DNA of 19,283 nt from JAVBOJ01 sp031550755 (GCA_031550755.1 JAVBOJ010000053.1:1-19283), one strand, 5' to 3'. Positions 1-8,086 are shown, counted from the first letter of the stretch. Numbers and translations: made by a program. The notes: generated from the letters alone by a model not told the origin.

Positions 1-1388
1 ACATCACCGGGTTTCCCGAATGTCTGGACGGGCGTCTGAAAACTCTGCATCCGGTGGTGCACGGCGGCATCCTCGCCATGCGCGCCAACCCGGAGCATAT
101 GGCGCAGATGGAGCTTCTGGGCATCGCCCCAATCGACATCGTGGTCATCAATCTCTATCCGTTCAAGCAGACCATCCTCAAGGAGGGCGTTTTGCTGGAG
201 GAGGCGATTGAAAACATCGACATCGGCGGCCCGGCGATGATCCGCGCGGCGGCCAAAAACTGGCAGGACGTATCGGTGCTGGTCGATCCGTCCGATTACG
301 CCGCCTTTTGGGAGGAGCTCTCCTCCACCGGCGACGTCTCCCGCGAAACCCGCTTCCGTCTGGCGGCCAAGGTGTTCCAGCACAGCGCCCACTATGACGC
401 GCTGATTGCCGAATACCTGCGCCTCGAGGTGGGCGAGGTCTTCCCCGAAACCCTGACCCTTACCTTTGAAAAGCAACAGGCGCTTCGCTACGGCGAAAAT
501 CCCCATCAGTCTGCCTGTTTTTACCGCGAGGTCGAGCAGCAGGGCGGCACGCTGGCCAAGGCCGAGCAGCTTCACGGCAAGGAGCTGTCGTACAACAATC
601 TGGGCGATCTGGACGCCGCGATCGCGCTGGCGCGCGAGTTTGAGGAGCCCTGCTGCGTGGCCGTCAAACACGCCATCCCTTGCGGCGTCGGGCTGGGCGA
701 GACGATTTCGCAGGCGTGGGACGAGGCCTACGCCGCCGACCCGGTGTCCATTTTTGGCGGCATCATCGCCCTCAACCGCGCCTGCGACGAGGACACCGCC
801 CGCAAAATGGTCGGGGTGTTTTTGGAGGTCGTCGTGGCGCCGTCGTTCACCGATGAGGCGCTGGAAGTGCTGACCGCCAAGAAAAATCTGCGGCTGCTGA
901 CGCTGGATCAGCTCGGCGCGACGCGTCGGTTCCCGCATGAGTTCAAGCATGTCTCGGGCGGGATGCTGCTGCAAAGCGCCGACGGATTCCTCTACGGCCC
1001 CGAACCGCCCCATCCCGTGACCAAGGCCGCGCCAACCGCCGCCGAGCTGCGCTCGCTGGATTTTGCGTGGAAGGTCTGCAAGCACGTGCGCTCCAACGCG
1101 ATCGTGCTGGTGGGCGGGAACCGCACCGTGGGCATCGGCGCGGGGCAGGTCAACCGCATCACGGCGCTGAAAATCGCGCTGGAATACGCCGGCGAGCTTG
1201 CAAAGGGCGCCGTCATGGCTTCGGACGCCTACTTCCCCTTCCCCGACTGCGTGGAAACCGCCGCCGAAGCCGGCATCACCGCCATTTTCCAGCCCGGCGG
1301 CTCGGTCAACGATGAGAAATCCATCGAGGCCGCCGACCGTCTGGGCCTTTCGATGTGCTTTACCGGGATGCGGCATTTTAAGCATTAG
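1..1388 (+). CDS. purH: Bifunctional AICAR transformylase / IMP cyclohydrolase (PurH), 5' end outside window
   Basis: PurH performs the last two steps of IMP synthesis in the cytoplasm: formylation of AICAR with 10-formyl-THF, then ring closure. The first complete codon in frame is at position 3, and the protein enters inside the N-terminal MGS-like cyclohydrolase domain with TGFPECLDGRLKTLHPVVHG, a hallmark of the family. About 461 codons are present against a usual total of roughly 510, so only about 50-60 N-terminal residues are missing. The transformylase domain follows with QALRYGENPHQ, the Lys-His pair in VKHAIPCGVG, DPVSIFGGIIALN, and the C-terminal MCFTGMRHFKH. The KH motif has Ile where Asn is usual in bacteria (KHxNPCG); the catalytic Lys and His are kept. 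It stops 264 nt before purD, and the two form the end of a purine operon. Identification is certain. Confidence 0.97.
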   Translation, partial: ITGFPECLDGRLKTLHPVVHGGILAMRANPEHMAQMELLGIAPIDIVVINLYPFKQTILKEGVLLEEAIENIDIGGPAMIRAAAKNWQDVSVLVDPSDYAAFWEELSSTGDVSRETRFRLAAKVFQHSAHYDALIAEYLRLEVGEVFPETLTLTFEKQQALRYGENPHQSACFYREVEQQGGTLAKAEQLHGKELSYNNLGDLDAAIALAREFEEPCCVAVKHAIPCGVGLGETISQAWDEAYAADPVSIFGGIIALNRACDEDTARKMVGVFLEVVVAPSFTDEALEVLTAKKNLRLLTLDQLGATRRFPHEFKHVSGGMLLQSADGFLYGPEPPHPVTKAAPTAAELRSLDFAWKVCKHVRSNAIVLVGGNRTVGIGAGQVNRITALKIALEYAGELAKGAVMASDAYFPFPDCVETAAEAGITAIFQPGGSVNDEKSIEAADRLGLSMCFTGMRHFKH

Positions 1389-1652
1389 AAGCGGGAAGCG
1401 CGAGCCGGCGCGGATCGTGAAATAAGGCAAGCGGAGACGAGAAGCCCGCAGGGTCTCGAGCGTAGCGCAGACTTATTTCGTGACGAAGCATAGGTTTTTC
1501 CCGCAGCGCACAGCGCGCACGCAGGGAAAACCGGAGCGACAGAGCCGCAGCGAGCGTGACATAGAAAAAGCCGAGCGCACAGGGAGGCCAAGCGGCGCAG
1601 ATGCTGCGTCCCTATCTGTTATCTACTATCCGTTATCTGTCAGGAGGCCACC
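1389..1652. repeat. Structured purH-purD spacer with several inverted repeats
   Basis: This 264-nt gap is unusually long for an operon interior and holds no credible ORF. It contains nested inverted repeats. TCGTGAAATAAG (1415-1426) pairs with CTTATTTCGTGA (1472-1483) through 12 bp with two G-T wobbles, enclosing GAGAC/GTCTC. GGTTTTTCCC (1493-1502) pairs with GGGAAAACC (1524-1532) with a one-base bulge. CGCAG-ATG-CTGCG (1596-1608) is flanked by AGGGA (1581-1585) and TCCCT (1609-1613). None is followed by a T-run, so terminators are not supported. Near the 3' end TATCTGTTATCT and TATCCGTTATCT form an imperfect direct repeat (about 1613-1638). The purD ribosome-binding site AGGAGG is at 1642-1647. 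The make-up resembles a dispersed intergenic repeat (REP/BIME-like), but a second copy is not present in this window. Confidence 0.5.
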
Positions 1653-2891
1653 ATGAACATTCTTCTCATCGGCGGCGGCGGGCGGGAGCACGCCATCGCC
1701 TGGCGGCTCTCGCAAAGTCCCCTGTGCACCAGACTGTACTGCGCACCGGGCAACGGCGGCATTGCGCAGCTCTGTGAGTGTCTGCCGGTCAAAGCCTCCG
1801 ATTTGGATGGGCTGGTGGCCGCCGCGCGGGAGCATCAGATTGACTTTGCCGTGGTCGCGCCGGACGATCCTCTGGCCGACGGGCTTGTGGATCGATTCTT
1901 GGCGGCCGGCATCCCGGCCTTCGGGCCGACGGCGGCGGCGGCGCGGATCGAGTCCTCCAAATTTTACGCCAAAGAGCTCATGAAACGATACAACATTCCC
2001 ACCGCGCGGTGGGAATCCTTCACCGACCGCACCGCCGCCGAGGACTACATCCGCGCCCAAGGCGCACCGATTGTGGTCAAGGCCGACGGGCTGGCGCTGG
2101 GCAAGGGCGTCGTCGTTGCCGCTTCTTTGGACGAGGCGCTGGCGGCGCTGCCCGAAATGCTGGAAAAAAGCGGCCGGGTGGTCATCGAGGAATGCATGAC
2201 CGGCCCGGAGGTCACGGTGCTGGCCTTTGTGGACGGCGAAACGGTGCGCCCGATGCCGTCGTCGCGCGATCACAAACGTGCGCTGGACGGCGACCGGGGC
2301 AAAAACACCGGCGGGATGGGTGCTGTGTCGCCCGCGTCGGGTTATACGCCGGAAATCGCCGCGCAATGTCTGGAGGAAATTTTCCTCCCCACCGCCCAAG
2401 CGCTCGTGGCCGAGGGGCATCCATTTCGTGGCGTGCTGTATTTCGGCCTGATGCTGACCCCGCAGGGGCCGCGCGTGGTGGAATACAACGCCCGCTTCGG
2501 CGACCCGGAATGTCAGGCGCTGCTGATGCGCCTGCAATCCGACCTGCTCCCGATTTTGTGGGACACCGCCCGCGGCGAGCTCCGCAAGGCCGATATCCGT
2601 TGGGATGAGCGTCCCTCCTGCTGTGTGGTCATGGCCTCCGGCGGCTATCCGGAGGGCTACCCCACCGGCTTTCCCATCGCGGGCATTCCCGTCCCGACGG
2701 AGGAGCTGTACGTATTTCACGCCGGCACCGCGCAAAAAAACGGCCAAATCATCACCTCCGGCGGGCGTGTGCTGGGCGTCACCGCGCTGGGCGGCACACT
2801 GGAGGCCGCCATCGACAAAGCCTATGCGGCCGTAGCCGAGATTTCGTTCGAGGGCGCGTTTTTTCGGCGGGATATCGGAAAAACCGTCTGA
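1653..2891 (+). CDS. purD: Phosphoribosylamine-glycine ligase (GAR synthetase)
   Basis: PurD joins glycine to phosphoribosylamine using ATP, the second step of purine synthesis. The protein has 412 residues, close to the usual ~420. It starts with the N-domain motif NILLIGGGGREHAIAWRL and CAPGNGGI. The ATP-grasp domain follows with VVKADGLALGKGVVVA, EECMTGPEVTVLAFVDG, the DHKRALDGDRGKNTGGMGA loop, and the metal-binding segment VEYNARFGDPECQ. The C-domain begins at VVMASGGYPEGYP. The ATG at 1653 sits six bases after a perfect AGGAGG, which fixes the start. A long open frame on the opposite strand across this gene is a GC-bias shadow. Identification is certain. It lies downstream of purH as expected for the pur operon tail. 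Confidence 0.98.
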   Translation: MNILLIGGGGREHAIAWRLSQSPLCTRLYCAPGNGGIAQLCECLPVKASDLDGLVAAAREHQIDFAVVAPDDPLADGLVDRFLAAGIPAFGPTAAAARIESSKFYAKELMKRYNIPTARWESFTDRTAAEDYIRAQGAPIVVKADGLALGKGVVVAASLDEALAALPEMLEKSGRVVIEECMTGPEVTVLAFVDGETVRPMPSSRDHKRALDGDRGKNTGGMGAVSPASGYTPEIAAQCLEEIFLPTAQALVAEGHPFRGVLYFGLMLTPQGPRVVEYNARFGDPECQALLMRLQSDLLPILWDTARGELRKADIRWDERPSCCVVMASGGYPEGYPTGFPIAGIPVPTEELYVFHAGTAQKNGQIITSGGRVLGVTALGGTLEAAIDKAYAAVAEISFEGAFFRRDIGKTV

Positions 2892-2906
2892 TTTCGCAAA
2901 GTTATA

Positions 2907-2934
2907 TTACAAACAGTAAAAACTGTGATATAAT
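2907..2934 (+). promoter_or_regulatory. Promoter of zapA, with a small palindrome in the spacer
   Basis: A -35-like TTACAA (2907-2912) and a perfect -10 TATAAT (2929-2934) are separated by 16 nt, and the TGA before the -10 makes it an extended -10. The spacer contains the inverted repeat ACAGT-AAAA-ACTGT (2913-2926), which could be an operator. It lies 16 nt after the purD stop and 42 nt before the zapA ATG, so transcription can restart here. Read from sequence only. Confidence 0.7.
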
Positions 2935-2976
2935 GGCTCCAATCTGTTTTATGTTGTTTTGAGAGGGGGCGCCGTC

Positions 2977-3285
2977 ATGAAAAACCGGGTTGTCGTCAGC
3001 ATATGCGGACAAAGTTTTACCCTCATGGCCGATGAGGACGAGGCCTATATCCGACGCGTCGCGGCGCGGGTGGACAAGGAAATCGGCGAAATCGCCGCCT
3101 CTTTTTCCGGGTCGGCGGCGCAGGTGGCGGTGCTGGCCGCCGTCAATCTGGCCGACGAGGCCATGAAAGCCCAAGCCGGCACGGAGGGGCTGCGCGCCCA
3201 AATCAAGGACATGCTGGAAGAAACGACGCGCTGCAAGGCCGAAATCGCCGAGCTGCGGAGAGAGCTGTCGCGGATGAAGAAGTAA
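2977..3285 (+). CDS. zapA: Cell division protein ZapA
   Basis: ZapA binds FtsZ and bundles its filaments at the future septum. The 102-residue product begins MKNRVVVSICGQSFTLMADED. This is the typical ZapA opening, in which a short beta hairpin is followed by a helix that starts EAYIRRVAARVDKEI. The C-terminal half (about residues 60-102) is a charged, heptad-like helix suited to the family's dimeric coiled coil. An upstream in-frame TTG at 2959 would add six residues, but the ATG at 2977 is better because GAGAGGGGG lies about seven bases before it. It has its own promoter and is followed by the U32 gene, a pairing seen in many Clostridia (recalled, not checked). Small size lowers certainty slightly. 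Confidence 0.88.
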   Translation: MKNRVVVSICGQSFTLMADEDEAYIRRVAARVDKEIGEIAASFSGSAAQVAVLAAVNLADEAMKAQAGTEGLRAQIKDMLEETTRCKAEIAELRRELSRMKK

Positions 3286-3350
3286 ATCCCAGTCGGCTGT
3301 GCCATTTACCGCGCCCCATCCACTATTCATGAACAACGGAGGATCCTTCC

Positions 3351-5435
3351 TTGGAAATATTGTCCCCAGCCGGGAGTTTTGAATGTGTAAAAGCGGCGGT
3401 TTCGAACGGAGCCGACGCTGTTTATCTTGGCTTTGGAGGACATCACGCCCGTCAAAATGCCAAGGGCTTTGACGAGGAATCCTTCTTCGACGCGCTGGCC
3501 TATTGCCGCGCTCGCGGCGTCAAAACCTATGTCACCCTCAACACCCTGCAAACCGATCGGGAGCTGCTCGCCTGCGCGCCATGGGTGGAAAAACTCTCGC
3601 GCGCCGGGGCGGACGCCGTTCTGGTGCAGGACTTGGGGGCTTTGCGCATGGTGCGCATGACGGCGCCCGACCTGCCGGTGCACGCTTCGACCCAGATGAG
3701 CATTCACAATCTGGCCGGTGCGCGCAAGGCCGCCGAGCTCGGCTGTTCGCGGGTGGTGCTGGCGCGGGAGCTGCCGCGCGAGGCCATCGCGTTTTTGTGC
3801 AAGCACAGCCCCGTTGAGGTGGAGGTATTTGCGCACGGCGCGCTGTGCGTATCGCATTCGGGGCAGTGCTATCTCTCGGCCGTCATCGGCCAGCGCTCGG
3901 GCAACCGCGGCCTTTGCGCCGGGCCCTGCCGCCTGCCGTATGGATTCTCCGAAAAGGCCGACGAATATCCCCTGTCGATGAAGGAGTTGTCGCTGGCCGG
4001 GCACATTCAGGAGCTCAGCCGCATAGGCGTGGCCGCCCTCAAAATCGAGGGGCGGATGCGCCGTCCGGAATATGTGGCGCTGGCCACCAAGGTCTACGCC
4101 GACGCGTTGCGCGAGGGCCGCGAGCCGTGGGACGCCGACATGGAAAAACTGACCGCCGTCTTTTCCCGCCAGGGCGTGACCGACGGTTATTATACCGAAA
4201 CCCTTGGCGCGCATATGTTTGGCGTTCGCGAGGACGATGCCGCGCCGCGCAAGCTCTTCGCCGAGCTGCGCACCACCTATGAAAATGACGTGGAGCTCCA
4301 GCGGGTGCCGGTCAAATTTGCCTGTCTGATCCCGGCCGGGCAGCCGGCCATGCTGATGGCCGAGGACGACTTGGAAAACAAGGTGACCGTGCGCGGGCCC
4401 GTGCCCGAGCCGGCGCTGGAGCGCGCGCTGCTCGAAGCGGTCGTCAACACCCAGCTCTACAAAACCGGCGGCACCTTTTACCGCTGTATCGAGGCCAAAA
4501 CCCATCTTGACCGCGGGCTGTCGCTGCCGCTGTCGGCCATCAACGCCATGCGCCGCGAGGCGCTGTCCAAGCTCACGTCGCAGCGCAAAATCCCGCCGGA
4601 GCGCTCGTCCGGGGAGTTCAAGCCGGGGCTGACCGTCCTGCCGCGCGAGGCCCCGCCGGTCACCACCGTGCAGCTTTTTCGGCTGGATCAGCTCTCGCCC
4701 GAGCTGCTGAATTTGCCGGTCGCGCTGTTTTATCTGCCGCTGACCGAGCTGGCGGAAAATCCGGACAACACCCGTTCGCTTGTGCGGGCCGGGACGCCGC
4801 TGGCGGCGGTGCTGCCGCGCGTCATCACCGATCCGGAGTGGCCGGAGGTCGCCCGGATGCTGGAAACCGTTCACGCGCTGGGGGTACAGGAGGCGCTTGT
4901 CGGCAATCTGGGGCAGATTGAGCTTACGCGCGGCCGGGGGCTGTCGCCCCGGGGCGACTTTGGGCTGAACATCCTCAACTCCCAGTCGCTGAAGGAATAC
5001 AAGCATTTGGGGCTCCTCTCGGCGGCGCTGTCGTTCGAGATGAACCTGCCGCAGATCCGCGACCTGTCCCACTGCATGGACACCGAGCTGATCGTTTACG
5101 GGCGGCTGCCCTTGATGTTACTGGAAAACTGTCTGGTCAAAAACCGCGCCGGCCGCTGCGCCTGTGAGAATCTCACTGAGCTCAAGGACCGCACCGGGGC
5201 GCATTTCCCGCTGGTGCGCGAGTGGCAGCATCGGGGCGTGCTGCTCAACAGCCGCAAGCTGTATCTGGCCGACCGGCAGGAATCCTACCGCCACTTGGGT
5301 TTGTGGGGCGCGCGGCTGCTGTTTACCACCGAAAACGCGCGCGAATGCGTGCAGGTGACCCGCCGATATCTGGGGCTGGACACCTACGAGCCGCATGTCT
5401 ATACAAGGGGACTATATTTCCGCGGCGTTGAATAA
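3351..5435 (+). CDS. U32-family protein, probable Fe-S RNA hydroxylase-type enzyme (annotated as peptidase U32)
   Basis: The product has 694 residues. The first ~290 form the U32 TIM-barrel-like domain, opening MEILSPAGSFECVKAAVSNG and carrying the signature EVFAHGALCVSHSGQCYLS. Four cysteines, C166, C173, C189 and C193, have the spacing known for the [4Fe-4S] ligands in U32 members such as UbiU/UbiV and the RNA hydroxylases TrhP and RlhA. The middle (about 380-480) fits DUF3656, and the C-terminal ~200 residues look like a second barrel with another Cys cluster (ENCLVKNRAGRCACE). The length and the DUF3656-like region resemble RlhA of E. coli (23S rRNA C2501 hydroxylation), so RNA modification is more likely than proteolysis; the substrate cannot be read from sequence. 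The start is TTG at 3351, seven bases after GGAGGA (3338-3343); no ATG fits. Confidence 0.85.
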   Translation: MEILSPAGSFECVKAAVSNGADAVYLGFGGHHARQNAKGFDEESFFDALAYCRARGVKTYVTLNTLQTDRELLACAPWVEKLSRAGADAVLVQDLGALRMVRMTAPDLPVHASTQMSIHNLAGARKAAELGCSRVVLARELPREAIAFLCKHSPVEVEVFAHGALCVSHSGQCYLSAVIGQRSGNRGLCAGPCRLPYGFSEKADEYPLSMKELSLAGHIQELSRIGVAALKIEGRMRRPEYVALATKVYADALREGREPWDADMEKLTAVFSRQGVTDGYYTETLGAHMFGVREDDAAPRKLFAELRTTYENDVELQRVPVKFACLIPAGQPAMLMAEDDLENKVTVRGPVPEPALERALLEAVVNTQLYKTGGTFYRCIEAKTHLDRGLSLPLSAINAMRREALSKLTSQRKIPPERSSGEFKPGLTVLPREAPPVTTVQLFRLDQLSPELLNLPVALFYLPLTELAENPDNTRSLVRAGTPLAAVLPRVITDPEWPEVARMLETVHALGVQEALVGNLGQIELTRGRGLSPRGDFGLNILNSQSLKEYKHLGLLSAALSFEMNLPQIRDLSHCMDTELIVYGRLPLMLLENCLVKNRAGRCACENLTELKDRTGAHFPLVREWQHRGVLLNSRKLYLADRQESYRHLGLWGARLLFTTENARECVQVTRRYLGLDTYEPHVYTRGLYFRGVE

Positions 5436-5462
5436 TCTGTAAAACCGAGAGGAGACATTTCC

Positions 5463-6680
5463 ATGGATAAGCTGAGACAGTACGCCCGCCTGATTGTACG
5501 GATGGGCGTCAATGTGCAAAAGGGGCAGCCGGTGGTCATTGCCGCGCCGGTGGAATGCGCGGAGTTTGCCCGTCTGCTGGCCGAGGAGGCCTATGAGGCC
5601 GGCGCACGGGAGGTCATCCCGCGCTGGATTGACGACACCATGACCCGGCTGAAATATCTCAAGGCCGACGACGCGGTGTTTGACGAATTCCCGGCGTGGC
5701 GGCGCGAGATGTATATGGACGCCGCGCGGCAAAAAGCGGCGGTCATTTCCATCGCCGCCGACGATCCGGAAAACCTCAAGGACGCCGACCCGGGCCGCAT
5801 CCAGCGCGTGGGCCGCGTCGCCGGCACGACCATGAAGGACTATTACGACATGATGATGCAAAACCAGTTCCCGTGGTGCGTCGTGTCGGTGCCGACCGCG
5901 ATTTGGGCGCAAAAGGTGTTCCCCGGCGTGTCCGAGGCCGAGGCCGTCGAGAAGCTCTGGGACGCCATTTACACTACCGCCCGTGTCACCGACGACCCCG
6001 TCGCCTCCTGGAAAACGCATGTCGCCGCGCTGGACGCCCGGCGGGATAGGCTCAACGCCTGGAATTTCCAAAAGCTCCACTATACAAACTCCCTCGGCAC
6101 CGACCTTTGGGTCGAGCTGCCGGAAAAGCACGAGTGGATCTCGGCCGGCGAGCGCGCCAAAACCGGGCAGGATTTCATCGCCAACATGCCCACCGAGGAG
6201 ATTTTCACCCTGCCGAAGCGCGACGGGGTAAACGGTGTTGTCTATTCGGCCAAGCCCTTGGCGCTCAACGGAAACGTCGTGGACGAGTTTGTGCTGACCT
6301 TTGAAAACGGCCGCATTGTGGACATCAAGGCCAAGCAGGGGCTGGAAGTCCTGCAAAGCGAGATTTCCATCGACGACGGCGCACATTTCCTCGGCGAGGT
6401 GGCGCTGGTGCCGTACGATTCGCCCATTTCCCAGTCGGGCATTCTGTTTTACAATACGCTGTTCGACGAAAACGCCTCCTGTCATTTCGCCTTCGGCAAG
6501 GCGTATCCCAACTTTTCCGACGCCGACGACCGTACGCAGGAGGAGCTTTTCGCGCGCGGCATGAACGATTCGCTGACCCATGTGGACTTTATGGTGGGTA
6601 CCCGCGATCTGTCGATCACGGGCGTCACCCATGACGAGCAGGAAGTGCCGGTTTTTGTAAACGGCAACTTCGTGTTTTAA
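5463..6680 (+). CDS. M29-family metallo-aminopeptidase (AmpS/AmpT type)
   Basis: This is a cytoplasmic broad-range aminopeptidase of family M29, which uses two metal ions. It has 405 residues, close to the usual ~408-413. Metal ligands described for the Thermus/Staphylococcus enzymes can be matched: E246 in PTEEIFTLP, E312 in LGEVALVP, E336 and H341 in DENASCHFAFGKAY, and H373 with D375 in HVDFMVGTRD. The N-terminal domain opens MDKLRQYARLIVRMGVNVQKG, the typical start of the family. The ATG at 5463 follows GAGAGGAG (5447-5454) by eight bases. The gene starts 27 nt after the U32 stop and ends four bases before dut, so it is inside the operon. No link to its neighbours beyond co-transcription is apparent. 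Confidence 0.95.
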   Translation: MDKLRQYARLIVRMGVNVQKGQPVVIAAPVECAEFARLLAEEAYEAGAREVIPRWIDDTMTRLKYLKADDAVFDEFPAWRREMYMDAARQKAAVISIAADDPENLKDADPGRIQRVGRVAGTTMKDYYDMMMQNQFPWCVVSVPTAIWAQKVFPGVSEAEAVEKLWDAIYTTARVTDDPVASWKTHVAALDARRDRLNAWNFQKLHYTNSLGTDLWVELPEKHEWISAGERAKTGQDFIANMPTEEIFTLPKRDGVNGVVYSAKPLALNGNVVDEFVLTFENGRIVDIKAKQGLEVLQSEISIDDGAHFLGEVALVPYDSPISQSGILFYNTLFDENASCHFAFGKAYPNFSDADDRTQEELFARGMNDSLTHVDFMVGTRDLSITGVTHDEQEVPVFVNGNFVF

Positions 6681-6684
6681 ACCC

Positions 6685-7131
6685 ATGGGACTTTTGGTTA
6701 CAATGAAACAGGTGCGGGCGGGGGCCACCCTGCCCGAGCCGGCCACGCCGGGTGCCGCCGGGCTGGATTTGCGCGCCTGTATCGACGCGCCGGTAACCCT
6801 GCTGCCCGGCGCGCGGGCGATCATCCCGACGGGACTAGCCATGGCGCTGCCGTCGGCTGAGTATGTGGCGCTGCTCTTCGGCCGCAGCGGTTTGGGCATC
6901 AACCACGGCGTGACCCTGTCCAACGCCGTCGGTGTTATTGACAGCGACTACCGCGGCGAGGTGGCCGTCGGACTGACCAACCACGGCACCGAGCCGTACA
7001 CCGTCTCCTCCGGCGACCGGATCGCCCAACTCGTGGTCATACCGGTTTGCGCCGTGACGGCGGCGTGGGCGGAGGCGTTGCCCGAGACGGCGCGCGGCGC
7101 GGGCGGCTTCGGCTCAACGGGGAAGAGGTAA
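6685..7131 (+). CDS. dut: dUTP diphosphatase
   Basis: Dut hydrolyses dUTP to dUMP and pyrophosphate, keeping uracil out of DNA and feeding thymidylate synthesis. The 148-residue protein shows all five trimeric dUTPase motifs in order: AGLDLRA (I), GRSGLG (II), GVIDSDYRGE with the catalytic Asp (III), GDRIAQLVV (IV) and the C-terminal RGAGGFGSTG (V). The start is not decided by a Shine-Dalgarno sequence. The ATG at 6685 lies four bases after the upstream TAA, so translational coupling is likely; an ATG at 6703 (MKQVRAGATLPEPATPGAAG) would remove six residues and remains possible. Function is certain, start less so. Confidence 0.95.
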   Translation: MGLLVTMKQVRAGATLPEPATPGAAGLDLRACIDAPVTLLPGARAIIPTGLAMALPSAEYVALLFGRSGLGINHGVTLSNAVGVIDSDYRGEVAVGLTNHGTEPYTVSSGDRIAQLVVIPVCAVTAAWAEALPETARGAGGFGSTGKR

Positions 7132-7137
7132 TTTGCT

Positions 7138-7398
7138 ATGAAAAAACGTGGATGGATTTTGGTACTTATGCTGGTGGCCGGGGCGGTCGTGGGGCTGCTC
7201 CTCGGGGAGCTCACCCATGACATCTCCTTTTTGTCCTGGCTGAGCTTCGGCGGCAAATTCGGCATCTCGCCGAACGCGCCGATGACGCTGGAGCTGGCGG
7301 CCTTCCGCCTGACCTTCGGCGTGGAGCTCAACCTCACGGTGGCCGTCGTGCTGTGCATGGGCATCGCGGCGCTTTTGTACCGGCGATTTGTGAAATAG
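7138..7398 (+). CDS. DUF4321 small membrane protein
   Basis: This 86-residue protein has a basic start (MKKRGW), a hydrophobic helix at about residues 6-24, a short exposed middle containing FGISPNAPMTLELAAFRLTFG, and a second helix at about 62-80 ending in YRRFVK. This hairpin layout and the position just before maf and mreCD match the DUF4321 family of Firmicutes, whose function is unknown. It begins six bases after dut stops, with AAGAGG upstream. The stop codon is followed directly by the first hairpin of a repeated element. A role linked to envelope growth is only suggested by neighbours. Confidence 0.8.
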   Translation: MKKRGWILVLMLVAGAVVGLLLGELTHDISFLSWLSFGGKFGISPNAPMTLELAAFRLTFGVELNLTVAVVLCMGIAALLYRRFVK

Positions 7399-7487
7399 TC
7401 TTTTGAAGCGCTGAGGCGCTTCAAAAGATTGGGAACAAGGGTGTTTTCCCCGGAATGAATCCGGGGAAAACAAAGAACTTACAGGAG
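7399..7487 (+). repeat. Two-hairpin intergenic element, copy A
   Basis: Hairpin 1: TCTTTTGAAGCGC (7399-7411), loop TGAG, GCGCTTCAAAAGA (7416-7428); all 13 pairs are perfect, and two more (A-T, G-T) can form with the gene's stop codon. Linker: TTGGGAACAAGGG. Hairpin 2: TGTTTTCCCCGG (7442-7453), loop AATGAAT, CCGGGGAAAACA (7461-7472); 12 perfect pairs. Tail: AAGAACTTACAGGAG, ending near the maf ribosome-binding region. The same architecture recurs at 8945-9039 with changed but still paired stems. There is no T-run after either hairpin, so intrinsic termination is unlikely. Confidence 0.85.
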
Positions 7488-7500
7488 CAGCGGGGGTTTT

Positions 7501-8076
7501 ATGAAAATTGTTTTGGCGTCCGGTTCGCCGCGCCGGCGGGAGCTGCTGTCCCGCTTGGGGCTGAGCGATTTTTTGATATGTCCGCCCGAGGGCGGCGAGG
7601 CCCTGACCGACGGGCTTGAGCCGGGTCAGCAGGTCATGCGCCTGTCGGCGGGCAAGGCGGCCGAAATCGCGCCGCTGTGTTCGGAGGACGACCTCATCTT
7701 GGCGGCCGACACGCTGGTATTTGTGGACGGGCACGCCCTTGGCAAGCCGCGCGACCGGGAGGACGCCGCCGCCATGCTGCGCGCGCTCTCGGGGCGGAGC
7801 CATGAGGTCTATACCGGCGTGACGCTGCGCCGTGGCGGGCGGATGGAGAGCGCGTTTGAAAAAACAACGGTGTTTTTCCGGACGCTTTCGGAGACGGAGA
7901 TTGCGTCCTACATCAGCTCCGGCGAGCCGATGGACAAAGCCGGAGCCTATGGCGCGCAAGAGAAAGGCGCACTTTTGATCGAGCGCATCGAAGGCGATTT
8001 TTACAATGTGATGGGACTGCCGGTCTGTCTGGTGGGGCGGCTGTTTTCCACCTTCGGCATGGATCTGCTGGGCTGA
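7501..8076 (+). CDS. maf: Maf-like nucleoside triphosphate pyrophosphatase
   Basis: Maf proteins hydrolyse non-canonical or surplus NTPs (dTTP/UTP type in the subgroup near mreBCD) to monophosphates. The 191-residue product opens with the substrate-binding KIVLASGSPRRRELLSRLGL, then AADTLVFVDGHALGKP with the catalytic Asp, RSHEVYTGVTL, and the C-terminal block GEPMDKAGAYGAQEKGALLI with EGDFYNVMGLPV. All these are family signatures. The ATG at 7501 follows GCGGGGG by four bases; the AGGAG in the tail of the repeat element is farther away (about 13 bases). Its position before mreC is the classical Firmicutes arrangement, though mreB and radC are not between them here. Confidence 0.96.
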   Translation: MKIVLASGSPRRRELLSRLGLSDFLICPPEGGEALTDGLEPGQQVMRLSAGKAAEIAPLCSEDDLILAADTLVFVDGHALGKPRDREDAAAMLRALSGRSHEVYTGVTLRRGGRMESAFEKTTVFFRTLSETEIASYISSGEPMDKAGAYGAQEKGALLIERIEGDFYNVMGLPVCLVGRLFSTFGMDLLG

Positions 8077-8086
8077 CAACTGCGAG

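Noticed and set aside
3327..5072. 581-codon open frame on the minus strand across the U32 gene
   Set aside because: Shadow of a clear U32 gene; composition is dominated by Arg, Gln, His and Gly with no family-like motif.
7399..7472. Hairpins after DUF4321 as an intrinsic terminator
   Set aside because: The stems are strong but no T-run follows either one, and the same structure recurs upstream of mreD inside the operon.
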